Shown here one piece after another: positions 42,698-50,826 of a stretch of DNA of 64,000 nt. This DNA is from Dyadobacter pollutisoli (GTDB lineage: Bacteria > Bacteroidota > Bacteroidia > Cytophagales > Spirosomataceae). Every line of letters begins with the position of its first letter. Positions within the stretch are counted from its first letter, which is position 1. Where the stretch lies: positions 3,660,501 through 3,724,500 of the forward strand of contig NZ_CP112998.1 of the NCBI RefSeq assembly GCF_026625565.1, in the 5' to 3' direction. Made by a program: the position numbers and the translations under genes. Under the pieces are notes generated by a model. The model was not told where the DNA came from and searched no databases. It saw only the letters and a list, made by a program, of their open reading frames with translations.

Positions 42698-45600
42698 CTA
42701 ATCAGCCCGGGATTCCAGCAGCTCCTCACCTTTCAGGTACAGTGCTTTCAATTCCTGCAATGCTTTTTCGGAAGGATTTTTCCACAATTCCCTTTGTACT
42801 GCTTCCAACAATCTTTCCGCAATGGCCTGCAATGCCCACGGGTTACTTTCCTCGAAAAACTGCTGCATTGCCTTGTCCAGCGCATAGGTTTCAGCTACTT
42901 TTTCATACATCCAATCGTCCACCACATTGGCGGTAGCGTCGTAGCCGAAGAGATAATCCACGGTCGCAGTCAGTTCGAGTCCACCTTTATAGCCGTGCTT
43001 TTTAATGCTCTGGATCCATTTGGGATTCACGACCCGGGATCGGAAAACGCGCAATGTTTCCTCTTTCAAATCCCGCACAACCGGTCGCGAAGTATCATGT
43101 GAATCGCCGAAATAATGCTTGGGCTGGCGGCTCGTGAGGTTGCGGATCGTGGCGATCATTCCGCCGTGGAATTGCAGGTAATCATCACTGTCGAAGATAT
43201 CATGCTCCCGATTGTCCTGATTATGCAGTGCGACTTCAACGCGAGAAAGCCGCTCTTTGAAGTCTTCCCGGGCATCAGTTCCCTGCACATTCCGCGTATA
43301 GGCATAGCCGCCCCAGTTCACATAAGCCTGCGCAAAATCCGCATCCGTATGCCAGTTTTTCTCGTTGATCAATGGCAAAATACCCGCCCCGTAACTCCCC
43401 GGCATCGCCCCGAAAATCCGGTAAGCCGCACGCTCCTCAGCTTCTTCGACGGACAAACTGTTATCTTTTTGAAGTTCCGTCAGCTCTTTTAAATAATGTT
43501 TCCTGATGAAATTCCGCTCTAAGTCTTCGTTCAGCGCAATCACCATTTGCACCGCATCGTCCATCAGATCAATCAAATGCGGGAAAGCATCCCTGAAAAA
43601 ACCGCTAATACGGGTCGTCACATCAATTCTCGGTCGCCCCAATTCTTCCAGCGAAATGACTTCCACGCCTGTAATTCGTCGGCTTTCAGCCTGCCACACG
43701 GGCCGCACGCCGAGCAACGCAAGTACCTCAGCTACATCATCGCCATGTGTACGCATAGCACTCGTGCCCCAGATGCTGATCCCAACACTTTCGGGGTAAC
43801 GTCCTGTTTCTTTCCAATGCCGGTCGAGCACCTCTTTCGCCAGTTGCTGCCCCACCTCCCAAGCCGCCCGCGACGGCAATACACGCGGATCTACCGCATA
43901 GAAATTCCTTCCCGTAGGCAGGATATGCGCCATCCCCCGTGTAGGCGCCCCGCTCGGCCCCGCAGGTACATACCCACCCGACAGCCCGTGCAGGAGGTTC
44001 GTTATTTCTTCATCGGTTTTGGCAAGATTAGGAAGCAATTCCAGGCACACAAACTCCATGATACTGCGAATACCAGCCAGTTCAGGACTTGTAGGAACCA
44101 TGTCCAGCGTCTCATAAAGGACCTGATCCAGCTTTTTTAGATCAAATCGATGATACGCGAGCATTCTGAAAAGGTGATTCCCCAGTTCGCCCAGCACTTC
44201 CAGGGCATCCGCCGCGGTAACCACCCGCCTGTCGGCTAATGCCTGAAAATGGTCGGATACTCTTTCCAGTTTTTCACCTTTATGATCAAGCAGCGTATTT
44301 ATTTCAAATTGAAAAAGTGATGCGAGCTCTCCTTGCAACCCGGGAACATTAGCATTAGGCAGTCTGGTGAGCGATTGTAGCATATCTACCAGCGCATTGT
44401 CCTGAGGCATTTCACCTAATGTATGCAACCCATTACGAATCTGCGCCGCGCCTAGTTCGCATAAATAACCATCTATATCCTCTATCAAATGCGCAATGTC
44501 CTTTCCATCCATCTCAGTGAGACTGACGGGAACGCCTTCGGGCGTCATGTCATCGTCCCAATCATGTTTGTGGTCGCCGTGGTCGCGGCTGAGCATAGCA
44601 ACGAGGTCAGTATCGAGGTTAGTTTGCTTGATCAAATCCCAGATCTGTTTTTGCAACAATGGTAATTTGGCCGGATCGAGGCTTTCTACCTGATAGTATT
44701 CATCGACGAGCTGCGTGAGCTGAGCGAGTTCGCCGTAGCTGTCAGCGGAAGTCATAGGCGGTGTCAAATGATCAATAATCACCGCGTGTGCCCGTCGTTT
44801 CGCCTGAGACCCTTCGCCCGGGTCATTGATAATAAATGGATAAAACAATGGCAAATCGCCCAGAAAAGCATCAGGAAAGCAATTTTCCGACAAACCAATC
44901 CCTTTTCCCGGAAGCCATTCCAATGTTCCGTGCTTGCCCACATGCACAATAGCGTCCGCACGCCAGCTGTCCCTGAGCCAGCGGTACAATGCATGGTAAT
45001 GATGCGTGGGCGGCAAATCGGGCTGGTGATAAATGACGTCGGCATCCATTCCATAGCCTCGTGGCGGCTGCAATGCTACAAACGCATTGCCCAGATCCAG
45101 TCCTGCGAGTGCGATGTGATTTTCATGTACATAGGTTTCTCCCGGCGGTGGCCCCCATTGTTTTGTCATTTTTTGCTGCAATGCAAGTGGCAGCTCCTGA
45201 AACCAGCCCGCATATTGATCCGCGGAAACCTGACCGACGGCTTGGGCAAGCTGATCCGGCGTGAGATAATTTTCGTCGTAGGAACAGCGATCTATCAGCG
45301 TATGAATCAGCTCCGTTCCCGTAGCAGGAAGGTTATTGATCCGGTAACCCTCGGCCTGCATAGCGTGCAGGATGTTCATGAGCGAAGCCGGAGCATCCAG
45401 CCCGACTGCATTTCCGACCTGGGATGCTTTGGTATTGGAATTGGTAAAAATGAATGCTACCCTTTTCTGATTGTTTTTTAAATGTCTGAGTCTTGCAAAA
45501 CGTACGGCCAGCCCGGTTACCCGTTCGATCCTGTCGTCCAGCGGCTCATAACCTTTTGTGTCCTTTCCCTTTTCTTTAAATGAGACCGGAACGGTGATAA

Positions 45601-46978
45601 TGCGGCCGTCAAACTCAGGAATGGCAACATTCATCGCGGTATCCAGCGGATTCAGCCCACGTGCCGACGACTCCCAGGGCCCACGGCTCATTCCGCTGGT
45701 TATGGCCTGCAAAATCGGAACATTCAGGCCTATTAATGCCTCTGCTGGTTTGCTAACGGTACCAGCGGGCTGAATATCGGTGATCGCAAATGAAATGGTA
45801 TTGATCAGAACATCAATGCGGAATCTGCCGGGCACTTCGAAAAATTCAAACGCAAATGGTATCCCGGTTTCAGGATTTGCTGTTTTCAATGATGATGTAA
45901 AAACGGGTAGTACATTCACACCACGTTCTTCGAGCGACCTGATCATCGCATCCACAAAGCTAATGTTCCCGCTGATCCAATGAGCCCGGTAAAAGGTGAT
46001 CGCAACGGTTGGAAGGCCCTTATCATAGTATTTCAACCAATCCGACATGTCTGCATTTTCAGGCAAATCGGGATGATAAATACCGTGTTCTGGCAAGTTA
46101 AGAGGCGATTCCGCTCCAAAACCGGTCAGTAGTAAATGATCTGATAAAAAATATAACAGTGATAAAAAGTTATGGTAGCCTCCTGCCTGTAAGTAGGCCA
46201 GTGTTTCTTGCAAAATGGCCGGAGAAACAGTGGAAACTGCCGCAAATTCCGGGTTTAGCTCGCCTGTTCCGCTGACGACTATCAAATGCTGCTGCCTTTT
46301 TTGAGCAAGATTGACTAGTTCTCTAAAACCGGGAATACTACTAAGCCGTCCGTGAATGCGGACAATGATGATCTTTGCCTCGGCCAGTTCCCTTTGAAGC
46401 AATTGCTCCATTTGCTCTTCACTTTTAATGGCCAGCAAACTAATACCCAACGTTTTGGAAAAATCATCGGGCAAGAGCTGCATAGTCCGGTTCAGCGTGA
46501 GCAAGTCTGTGTCCGCATGCGTCAAAAACACGATCCCTTCCGATGGCAATGCAGTTTGCCCGCCAATGGTAGCTGTTTCGGAGCCTTTCCAGGTATAGAA
46601 ATGAAACACATATTCGGCCAGATCCGACGGCGGCACCAGGTAGCGATCCGCCTTGACCATACTATCAATGTAGTCGAAAATCGCGACGATTTGCCAGTCG
46701 TTATTGATGGAGTGAAACCATATCGAATGCCCATCGAACAGCAATGTCACCACGTTGGCCAGCGTGCAGGGGCCCAGGCAGCCTCCTTTCGTCATATGAA
46801 CGACATTGCGCAGCTTTCGTCGCAACCATTCGCTTTTGTAAAGTTCTACCGGAACAGGCGCGTAACCTCTGTCGACCCGTCCGCAGCAGCAGGCATTGTA
46901 GCAATACGATAAATGTCCCCGGCGCTGCACGAGGTTAATCGCCTTGCCATCTGAACGGGTAACGCGCTGTCTTTTCAT
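42698..46978 (-). CDS. cobN: Cobaltochelatase CobN with N-terminal [2Fe-2S] ferredoxin-like domain
   Basis: A 1426-residue protein. Residues 1-115 are not part of ordinary CobN. They contain 'LSYCYNACCCGRVDRGYAPVP' (Cys26, 30, 31, 32; quoted here in key residues only) and 'MTKGGCLGPCTLANVV' (Cys67 and Cys71), the pattern of thioredoxin-like (2Fe-2S) ferredoxins. The rest is CobN, the large cobalt-inserting subunit: 'TAIVHVGKHGTLEWLPGKG'-type block (here 'ADAIVHVGKHGTLEWLPGKG'), 'YPFIINDPGEGSQAKRRAHA', 'PTGRNFYAVDPRVLPSRAAW' and 'GISIWGTSAMRTHGDDVAE'. Length of the CobN part (about 1300) is normal. The 4-base overlap with cbiA and the ChlI-D gene 36 bases downstream show one operon. CobN implies late, oxygen-tolerant-type cobalt insertion. 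Confidence 0.95.
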   Translation of the reverse strand: MKRQRVTRSDGKAINLVQRRGHLSYCYNACCCGRVDRGYAPVPVELYKSEWLRRKLRNVVHMTKGGCLGPCTLANVVTLLFDGHSIWFHSINNDWQIVAIFDYIDSMVKADRYLVPPSDLAEYVFHFYTWKGSETATIGGQTALPSEGIVFLTHADTDLLTLNRTMQLLPDDFSKTLGISLLAIKSEEQMEQLLQRELAEAKIIIVRIHGRLSSIPGFRELVNLAQKRQQHLIVVSGTGELNPEFAAVSTVSPAILQETLAYLQAGGYHNFLSLLYFLSDHLLLTGFGAESPLNLPEHGIYHPDLPENADMSDWLKYYDKGLPTVAITFYRAHWISGNISFVDAMIRSLEERGVNVLPVFTSSLKTANPETGIPFAFEFFEVPGRFRIDVLINTISFAITDIQPAGTVSKPAEALIGLNVPILQAITSGMSRGPWESSARGLNPLDTAMNVAIPEFDGRIITVPVSFKEKGKDTKGYEPLDDRIERVTGLAVRFARLRHLKNNQKRVAFIFTNSNTKASQVGNAVGLDAPASLMNILHAMQAEGYRINNLPATGTELIHTLIDRCSYDENYLTPDQLAQAVGQVSADQYAGWFQELPLALQQKMTKQWGPPPGETYVHENHIALAGLDLGNAFVALQPPRGYGMDADVIYHQPDLPPTHHYHALYRWLRDSWRADAIVHVGKHGTLEWLPGKGIGLSENCFPDAFLGDLPLFYPFIINDPGEGSQAKRRAHAVIIDHLTPPMTSADSYGELAQLTQLVDEYYQVESLDPAKLPLLQKQIWDLIKQTNLDTDLVAMLSRDHGDHKHDWDDDMTPEGVPVSLTEMDGKDIAHLIEDIDGYLCELGAAQIRNGLHTLGEMPQDNALVDMLQSLTRLPNANVPGLQGELASLFQFEINTLLDHKGEKLERVSDHFQALADRRVVTAADALEVLGELGNHLFRMLAYHRFDLKKLDQVLYETLDMVPTSPELAGIRSIMEFVCLELLPNLAKTDEEITNLLHGLSGGYVPAGPSGAPTRGMAHILPTGRNFYAVDPRVLPSRAAWEVGQQLAKEVLDRHWKETGRYPESVGISIWGTSAMRTHGDDVAEVLALLGVRPVWQAESRRITGVEVISLEELGRPRIDVTTRISGFFRDAFPHLIDLMDDAVQMVIALNEDLERNFIRKHYLKELTELQKDNSLSVEEAEERAAYRIFGAMPGSYGAGILPLINEKNWHTDADFAQAYVNWGGYAYTRNVQGTDAREDFKERLSRVEVALHNQDNREHDIFDSDDYLQFHGGMIATIRNLTSRQPKHYFGDSHDTSRPVVRDLKEETLRVFRSRVVNPKWIQSIKKHGYKGGLELTATVDYLFGYDATANVVDDWMYEKVAETYALDKAMQQFFEESNPWALQAIAERLLEAVQRELWKNPSEKALQELKALYLKGEELLESRAD

Positions 46979-48357
46979 ACTTCGGCTTTCGGCTGTCGGC
47001 TGTCGCCAGATGGTGATTGGCTTTCAGCATTAATGGCTGTTTTGATCAATTGTTCAATAAATTCGGGCTTGTCACCCCAGTATAAATGTGTATAGGATGC
47101 GAATGTATTTTTGGAGCGGTATAGCTTCGTGTCTACCGCTATTCCTTTTGCATTGGTAAGCGTAGCTGGCTCGGTTTGCAATTTTTCGTCCGATATTTTG
47201 GAATAATGAAACTCATGGCCGCGAATATCTTGCCCATTCCAATGCATGATCCTGTATCCCAGTATCATTTTTGCACTTTCCATCGAAGTGTTGCAGTTCA
47301 GCACGCCCGTCATCGGGAAACTTTCACCTTTGTTGGTCACAAGGGTTTTGCCCAGGTACATTAGCCCCCCGCATTCGGCGTAAGTAAGTCCGCCCTTTTG
47401 ACAATATTGATGAATGCTTTCGCGCATGCTTTCATTGTCTGCCAATGTCTGAGCAAACAGTTCAGGGTAGCCGCCGGGCAGGTAAAGCAGGTCTGTTTCA
47501 GGCAAATGACTATCACGCATTGGACTGAACCAGGTTATTTCACCAAAATGAGATAGTACTTCGATATTTTGATGATAGGTAAATGAAAACGCTTCGTCAC
47601 GCGCAATGGTAATCCTAAGTTTCGCGCTGGTTTGTGCAGCTATGGCCTCTTTTTTATTTTCTGTTTGAACAATAGGAAGACTAGTGATTTCAAGCAGCCT
47701 GTCGAGGTTTACGGTCAGCGGTATTTGTTCTGCCAGCTTTTGAATGATGGCTTCATAATCGGTTTCGGCCGAAATATGTAGTCCCAAATGTCGCGAAGGA
47801 ATGCTCAGGTTTCTATTCTCAGGTAAATATCCCAAGGCCTCCACACCGGCATCTTCGCAGGCATCTTGTAAAAACCGGTAATGAGAAACGGTGTTGACAA
47901 AATTGAAAATGACCCCGACGACCCTTACATTCTTATTAAAATTTTTAAAGCCATAGATCAGCGGAGCAGCTGAATAGGCCATCGACCGGGCATTAATGAC
48001 GAGGATCACCGGAATGTCGAGCAGTGTCGCAATCTCCGCGCTGCTTCCCACCATTCTATCCGCGCCATCGAACAGACCCATTACCCCTTCGGCCACCGAT
48101 ACATCTACTTTGCCAGAATAGTGCCAGTAAACGTTCTTCACGTGTTCGCTGGAAGCCATAAAAGTATCCAGATTGACACTTTGCTTTCCGGCGGCAGTGG
48201 TATGATGGATGGTATCAATGTAATCCGGCCCACATTTGAACGGCTGCACCCGCAGTCCCCGCTCTTTCAAAGCGCGAAGCAATCCTAGCATAATACTTGT
48301 CTTCCCGGAATTACTGGAAGGTGCGGAAATCAGGAAACTGGACGGATGTTCGGACAT
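46975..48357 (-). CDS. cbiA: Cobyrinate (hydrogenobyrinate) a,c-diamide synthase
   Basis: A 460-residue glutamine-dependent amidotransferase acting on side chains a and c. P-loop region 'LISAPSSNSGKTSIMLGLLRAL', 'VQPFKCGPDYIDTIHHTTAAGK', 'VAEGVMGLFDG' and 'ARSMAYSAAPLIYGF' form the ATPase half. The glutaminase half has the nucleophilic Cys in 'GGLTYAECGGLMYLG', 'LGYRIMHWNGQDIRGHEFHYS' (key: RGHEFHYS) and 'FASYTHLYWGDKPEFIEQLI'. Both halves are complete. It is the first gene after the minus-strand cobalamin riboswitch and heads the operon. With CobN present, the substrate is probably hydrogenobyrinic acid. Confidence 0.96.
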   Translation of the reverse strand: MSEHPSSFLISAPSSNSGKTSIMLGLLRALKERGLRVQPFKCGPDYIDTIHHTTAAGKQSVNLDTFMASSEHVKNVYWHYSGKVDVSVAEGVMGLFDGADRMVGSSAEIATLLDIPVILVINARSMAYSAAPLIYGFKNFNKNVRVVGVIFNFVNTVSHYRFLQDACEDAGVEALGYLPENRNLSIPSRHLGLHISAETDYEAIIQKLAEQIPLTVNLDRLLEITSLPIVQTENKKEAIAAQTSAKLRITIARDEAFSFTYHQNIEVLSHFGEITWFSPMRDSHLPETDLLYLPGGYPELFAQTLADNESMRESIHQYCQKGGLTYAECGGLMYLGKTLVTNKGESFPMTGVLNCNTSMESAKMILGYRIMHWNGQDIRGHEFHYSKISDEKLQTEPATLTNAKGIAVDTKLYRSKNTFASYTHLYWGDKPEFIEQLIKTAINAESQSPSGDSRQPKAEV

Positions 48358-48366
48358 TCTTTAAAT

Positions 48367-48384
48367 CTTTAAACCGATTTAAAG
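48367..48384 (-). promoter_or_regulatory. Small hairpin near the cbiA start
   Basis: CTTTAAA-N4-TTTAAAG (arms 48367-48373 and 48378-48384) ends 9 bases before the cbiA ATG at 48357. It may be part of the riboswitch expression platform or cover the ribosome-binding region. The leader between riboswitch core and ATG is long (about 180 bases). Confidence 0.35.
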
Positions 48385-48535
48385 TTCTTTCAGTACTTTG
48401 GTAACGTCAGTGGAAATGAGGGGAGAAAAGAAAGGATTTTTAGAACGAAATGGTCATTCTGAAATCAGAAACGAGGTATTTCTGAAAAATATCCAAACCA
48501 GACTAAGCTTCAAATCGCGAAAGCGTTGTCAACAT

Positions 48536-48649
48536 GGAAAAGGCAGGTCTTCTGACTTGTAACTTCCTTGCGGTGTTACTTACAGTTGCGCGACAGCTCG
48601 TGATTCTCACACGATTCCCCTCTAATGCATTGAATGCAAATCCTTTTCC
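48536..48649 (-). ncRNA. Cobalamin riboswitch of the cob operon
   Basis: Read on the minus strand. The closing helix P1 pairs GGAAAAGG (plus 48642-48649) with CCTTTTCC (plus 48536-48543). Between them are AGGGGAATCGTGTGAGAATC, then GCGCAACTGTAAG and the terminal AAGTCAGAAGACCTGCC. These match the conserved core of the cobalamin (B12-box) riboswitch, which binds adenosyl- or hydroxocobalamin and lowers expression. It lies 178 bases upstream of cbiA and should repress the whole biosynthetic operon when cobalamin is abundant. Confidence 0.95.
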
Positions 48650-48706
48650 TGTTGGAAAAATATTGTAAAGAACTTGTTTGGCTGTAAAGGTAAAAGATAT
48701 TTCAAA

Positions 48707-48931
48707 CTATAACCTTTGATCTCTTTTATAATCTTCGAGGTTGGTTACCTGAACCAGATCGTAGTATCTGGGAAACAACGGATTTAGAATGAAATTATAT
48801 TCCTGAGGCATGACAGCACTTCTTGCCTTGATTCCAATGTGGGCGGGTTGTCTGAAAATTCGGTCTCCTGTGGTTTTGAAAAAACGCGTTGGGTCATTTT
48901 CTCAGGGAAATGAAAAATAAACTTCAATCAT
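48707..48931 (-). pseudogene. C-terminal relic of a RES-domain toxin
   Basis: The minus strand from an ATG at 48931 reads MIEVYFSFP, then an in-frame TGA (48902-48904), then about 64 further codons to a TAG at 48707. The second part contains 'DPTRFFKTTGDRIFRQPAHI', 'IKARSAVMPQEYNFILNPLF' and ends 'LEDYKRDQRL'. These are the last conserved blocks of the RES domain (GD.w, SAV.P.e.N...NP, y..D.Rl), an NAD-phosphorylase-type toxin. The N-terminal two thirds are absent and there is a stop, so the gene is dead. It lies downstream, on the same strand, of a DUF2384 antitoxin fragment at 50232-50471. Confidence 0.7.
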
Positions 48932-49101
48932 CCTACAAATTTATCTTTGCGATAGCGTTAGTTTTACAGGTATAAATTGTTTAAAAATAAAATATTTTAT
49001 CACTTAAACTTGGATTTGTCTTAAAAATAACATCAGTTAATACCAGACGTATTCCCATTACCCTCTCCATAATATCCCCAACTTACTACCGCGTCTGAAA
49101 T

Positions 49102-49611
49102 ATGAAAAACGAACCCATACCTGCATCAAAAGCAGAAACAACTGACAAAAAATTAACATCTATTTTATATCTCCTTCAAACTCAACTTGAAGAGATGAAG
49201 GATGAGGCTGATAGAAGCTACGAGCTTCACAAAATCGGCGAAAAAACCGACTTGGTTAAGTACATCGAACAAAGACTGGATGATCCGTTTGGTGGCTTAG
49301 TTAAGATGTCCAATAATCTAGACTCTCAACTTAAGGATTTACTAAATGTGTTTGTCAAGCATTTCTTGAGGAGTAATCGCGAGCTGATAAGCTCTGCTTA
49401 TCTGGACAAAACTCAACGAGAAGATCTTAACTATTCAATTATTCTAAACGAAGACTCTCTCGAATCTAGAATTGCGATCCTAAATTTCTATGAAATTTAC
49501 GATCAGATAGAGCCTACTTTAAAGTTTCCGGTTCATTTCCAATTTGTTCCCGATCAATTAGCGGATCGTATTTCCTATAAAGAAAAATTAGATCTAAGCG
49601 ATAAAGAATGA
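49102..49611 (+). CDS. Unrecognised helical protein, first gene of an AT-rich cassette
   Basis: I do not recognise this 169-residue protein. It is predicted cytoplasmic, with no signal or membrane segment. The sequence is strongly helical and charged: 'LTSILYLLQTQLEEMKDEADRS' (in part a coiled-coil heptad pattern), 'LVKYIEQRLDDPFGGLVKM' and 'NNLDSQLKDLLNVFVKHFLR'. It then has a region with more strand character ('LEFYEIYDQIEP'-like, actual 'ILNFYEIYDQIEPTLKFPV'). Base composition is low in G+C: three 60-base lines counted by hand range from 28 to 45 %, against 57 % in a cobN line. Its last 4 bases overlap the start of the next gene, so the two form a coupled unit that was probably acquired by transfer. 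Confidence 0.75.
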   Translation: MKNEPIPASKAETTDKKLTSILYLLQTQLEEMKDEADRSYELHKIGEKTDLVKYIEQRLDDPFGGLVKMSNNLDSQLKDLLNVFVKHFLRSNRELISSAYLDKTQREDLNYSIILNEDSLESRIAILNFYEIYDQIEPTLKFPVHFQFVPDQLADRISYKEKLDLSDKE

Positions 49612-50006
49612 CGGAACATTTAGAGCAGGCCACACACAATGAGAATTTTTGTGCTAATATTGAGAAAGAATTTTCTGAACAATTTTTTGATTGGAAGGTA
49701 ACGGTACTTTTTTATGTGGCATTACACCTTCTAAAAGCTAGATCATCACAACTTAGTAGAGATATTGGAGAAACCCATTTCGATATAAATAAGAATGCAA
49801 ATCCGAATCGAGATAATGTATTAAGGCTATCTAAGGGAGCCTGGGAGTTATATCATCTCCTATACAGAACCTCCCAAACTGCTAGATATGAGGGTATTAC
49901 AGATTTTGATACATTTCAAGCTTTAAAAAAAGCAGACTATATAATTTGCCAAGAAGCACTAAGAAAATTTAAATTATATTTGAACGGTGTAGGGCTAAAA
50001 TGTTGA
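49608..50006 (+). CDS. Unrecognised HEPN-like small protein, second gene of the cassette
   Basis: A 132-residue cytoplasmic protein that I do not assign to a named family. It is almost all helical. 'EKEFSEQFFDWKVTVLFYVAL' followed by 'HLLKARSSQLS' gives a first long helix with a W....FY.ALH pattern, and 'AWELYHLLYRTSQTARYEG' and 'QALKKADYIICQEALRKFKLYL' give two more. This layout recalls HEPN nucleotide-binding/RNase helical bundles, where a helix with 'FY.A.H' packs against later Arg/His helices, but the diagnostic R-x4-6-H motif is not clear. Translationally coupled to the upstream gene (ATGA), G+C poor. With its partner it could be a toxin-antitoxin or defence-type pair. This is inference. 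Confidence 0.72.
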   Translation: MTEHLEQATHNENFCANIEKEFSEQFFDWKVTVLFYVALHLLKARSSQLSRDIGETHFDINKNANPNRDNVLRLSKGAWELYHLLYRTSQTARYEGITDFDTFQALKKADYIICQEALRKFKLYLNGVGLKC

Positions 50007-50010
50007 ACCC

Positions 50011-50052
50011 TGCCTATCTAATGATTAATTAAACTTCACCTGTAGATAGGCA
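50011..50052. terminator. Hairpin at the convergent end of the cassette
   Basis: TGCCTATCTA (50011-50020) pairs with TAGATAGGCA (50043-50052), a 10-bp perfect stem with a 22-base AT-rich loop, five bases after the stop of the cassette. No T tract follows, so terminator function is only possible. Confidence 0.4.
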
Positions 50053-50056
50053 AGCA

Positions 50057-50254
50057 TTACCTTCTCGAACTCCTCTCTCTCCAATTTAATTCCTTAGGAG
50101 TACCCTCAGAGAACTTATACAGCCCGTACGTCAATATTTCAATGGTCAATACGAACAGATCAGGAGGTAGTTTCGGATCATCGACGTGAACGATTAGTCC
50201 ATCACCGTGAGAAACCTGCTCTTGCCACAAGTTAAGAATAAACCCCTTCTTCAA
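50057..50254 (-). CDS. Unrecognised 65-residue reading frame
   Basis: A minus-strand frame of 65 codons that begins inside the end of the antitoxin fragment (23-base overlap), at the place where a RES toxin would normally start. The protein (key segments 'LNLWQEQVSHGDGLIVHV', 'LPPDLFVLTIEILTYGLYKF') has a plausible coding composition but no RES motif and no family I recognise. It may be a fragment of another gene or a small accessory protein. Confidence 0.35.
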   Translation of the reverse strand: MKKGFILNLWQEQVSHGDGLIVHVDDPKLPPDLFVLTIEILTYGLYKFSEGTPKELNWRERSSRR

Positions 50255-50471
50255 TTCGCCCGAGGATCTGATTGATCAGTTTAAGTTCGGTTGGCGTATT
50301 CATCAGATCAAATGGTTTTTGATTATTAAGTGCCTTGTTTCCCTTTTGCAGCCAGCGATTAAGTGCATTGACATTTCCGAAAACAGATAGTCCTTTCGCG
50401 ATCGTATTGGCAATTTCGATGGATAATGAAGATGTTGACATTTGACTCAAAAATACTGATAAATTATCCAC
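50232..50471 (-). pseudogene. Xre/MbcA/ParS-type antitoxin fragment (DUF2384 C-terminal part)
   Basis: 79 residues from a GTG at 50471. 'IAKGLSVFGNVNALNRWLQKGN' and 'LNNQKPFDLMNTPTELKLINQILGRIEEGVYS' (key residues: FG..NAL.RWL..GN.AL....PFDL......... L.RIE.GVYS) are the toxin-binding C-terminal domain of the antitoxins that pair with RES toxins. A full antitoxin is usually about twice this length with an N-terminal HTH. That part is absent and its place is taken by the promoter of the btuB riboswitch. An intact short variant cannot be excluded, but the companion RES gene is also broken. Confidence 0.72.
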
Positions 50472-50532
50472 TAATGGAGTCCTGATTTTTGTTCACCAAA
50501 AGAATTTGCTTTCCCTCTCTCACAAAATAAAC

Positions 50533-50540
50533 TAGCTTTG
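50533..50540 (+). promoter_or_regulatory. -7 element TAGCTTTG of the riboswitch-btuB transcript
   Basis: TAGCTTTG matches TAnnTTTG exactly and precedes the riboswitch core by a few bases. A TTTG at 50505-50508 is 24 bp away and is a possible if distant -33. Confidence 0.6.
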
Positions 50541-50546
50541 CGCTTT

Positions 50547-50706
50547 CGTTGGTTTGCTCCATTTGGGGCGATTAAAAGGGAATCCGGTGAGAATCCGGGA
50601 CAGTACCCGCTGCTGTAAGTTCATTTTAAAAGTTTTGGCATCCATGTCACTGGGATTTAACCCGGGAAGGCGCCAAAATTGAACAAGTCAGAAGACCTGC
50701 CAGTTG
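50547..50706 (+). ncRNA. Cobalamin riboswitch of the btuB gene
   Basis: The core contains AAAGGGAATCCGGTGAGAAT followed by CCGGGACAGTACCCGCTGCTGTAAG (split), a variable arm (50620-50680, with paired TTTTGGCA / CGCCAAAATT), and the terminal AAGTCAGAAGACCTGCC that also closes the minus-strand riboswitch. These are the conserved blocks of the cobalamin riboswitch. It controls the TonB-dependent receptor that follows and should switch off uptake when cobalamin is plentiful. Ends are approximate. Confidence 0.95.
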
Positions 50707-50727
50707 AAAATCTCCGGTTTTGCTTTC

Positions 50728-50815
50728 GGGAAGAAAGGCAAGAGGAATCTGGCAGGCTGCATCGTGGTCATTGCCTTCCCCTGCATTCTCCCGTAAGTTT
50801 ATTTTAAAATTTACG
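50728..50815 (+). promoter_or_regulatory. Likely expression platform of the btuB riboswitch
   Basis: Two hairpins stand between the riboswitch core and the ATG. In the first, GGGAA and GGCAA (50728-50732, 50737-50741) pair with TTGCC and TTCCC (50771-50775, 50776-50780). In the second, CGTAAGTTT (50792-50800) pairs with AAATTTACG (50807-50815) and runs into the GAGG ribosome-binding sequence at 50815-50818. The second one could hide the ribosome site, which suggests control of translation. Confidence 0.45.
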
Positions 50816-50826
50816 AGGACTTACAA

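Noticed and set aside
44768..45481. 237-codon plus-strand frame inside cobN
   Set aside because: Antisense to conserved CobN blocks and of untypical composition (Arg, Cys, Pro, Ile). No supporting signals.
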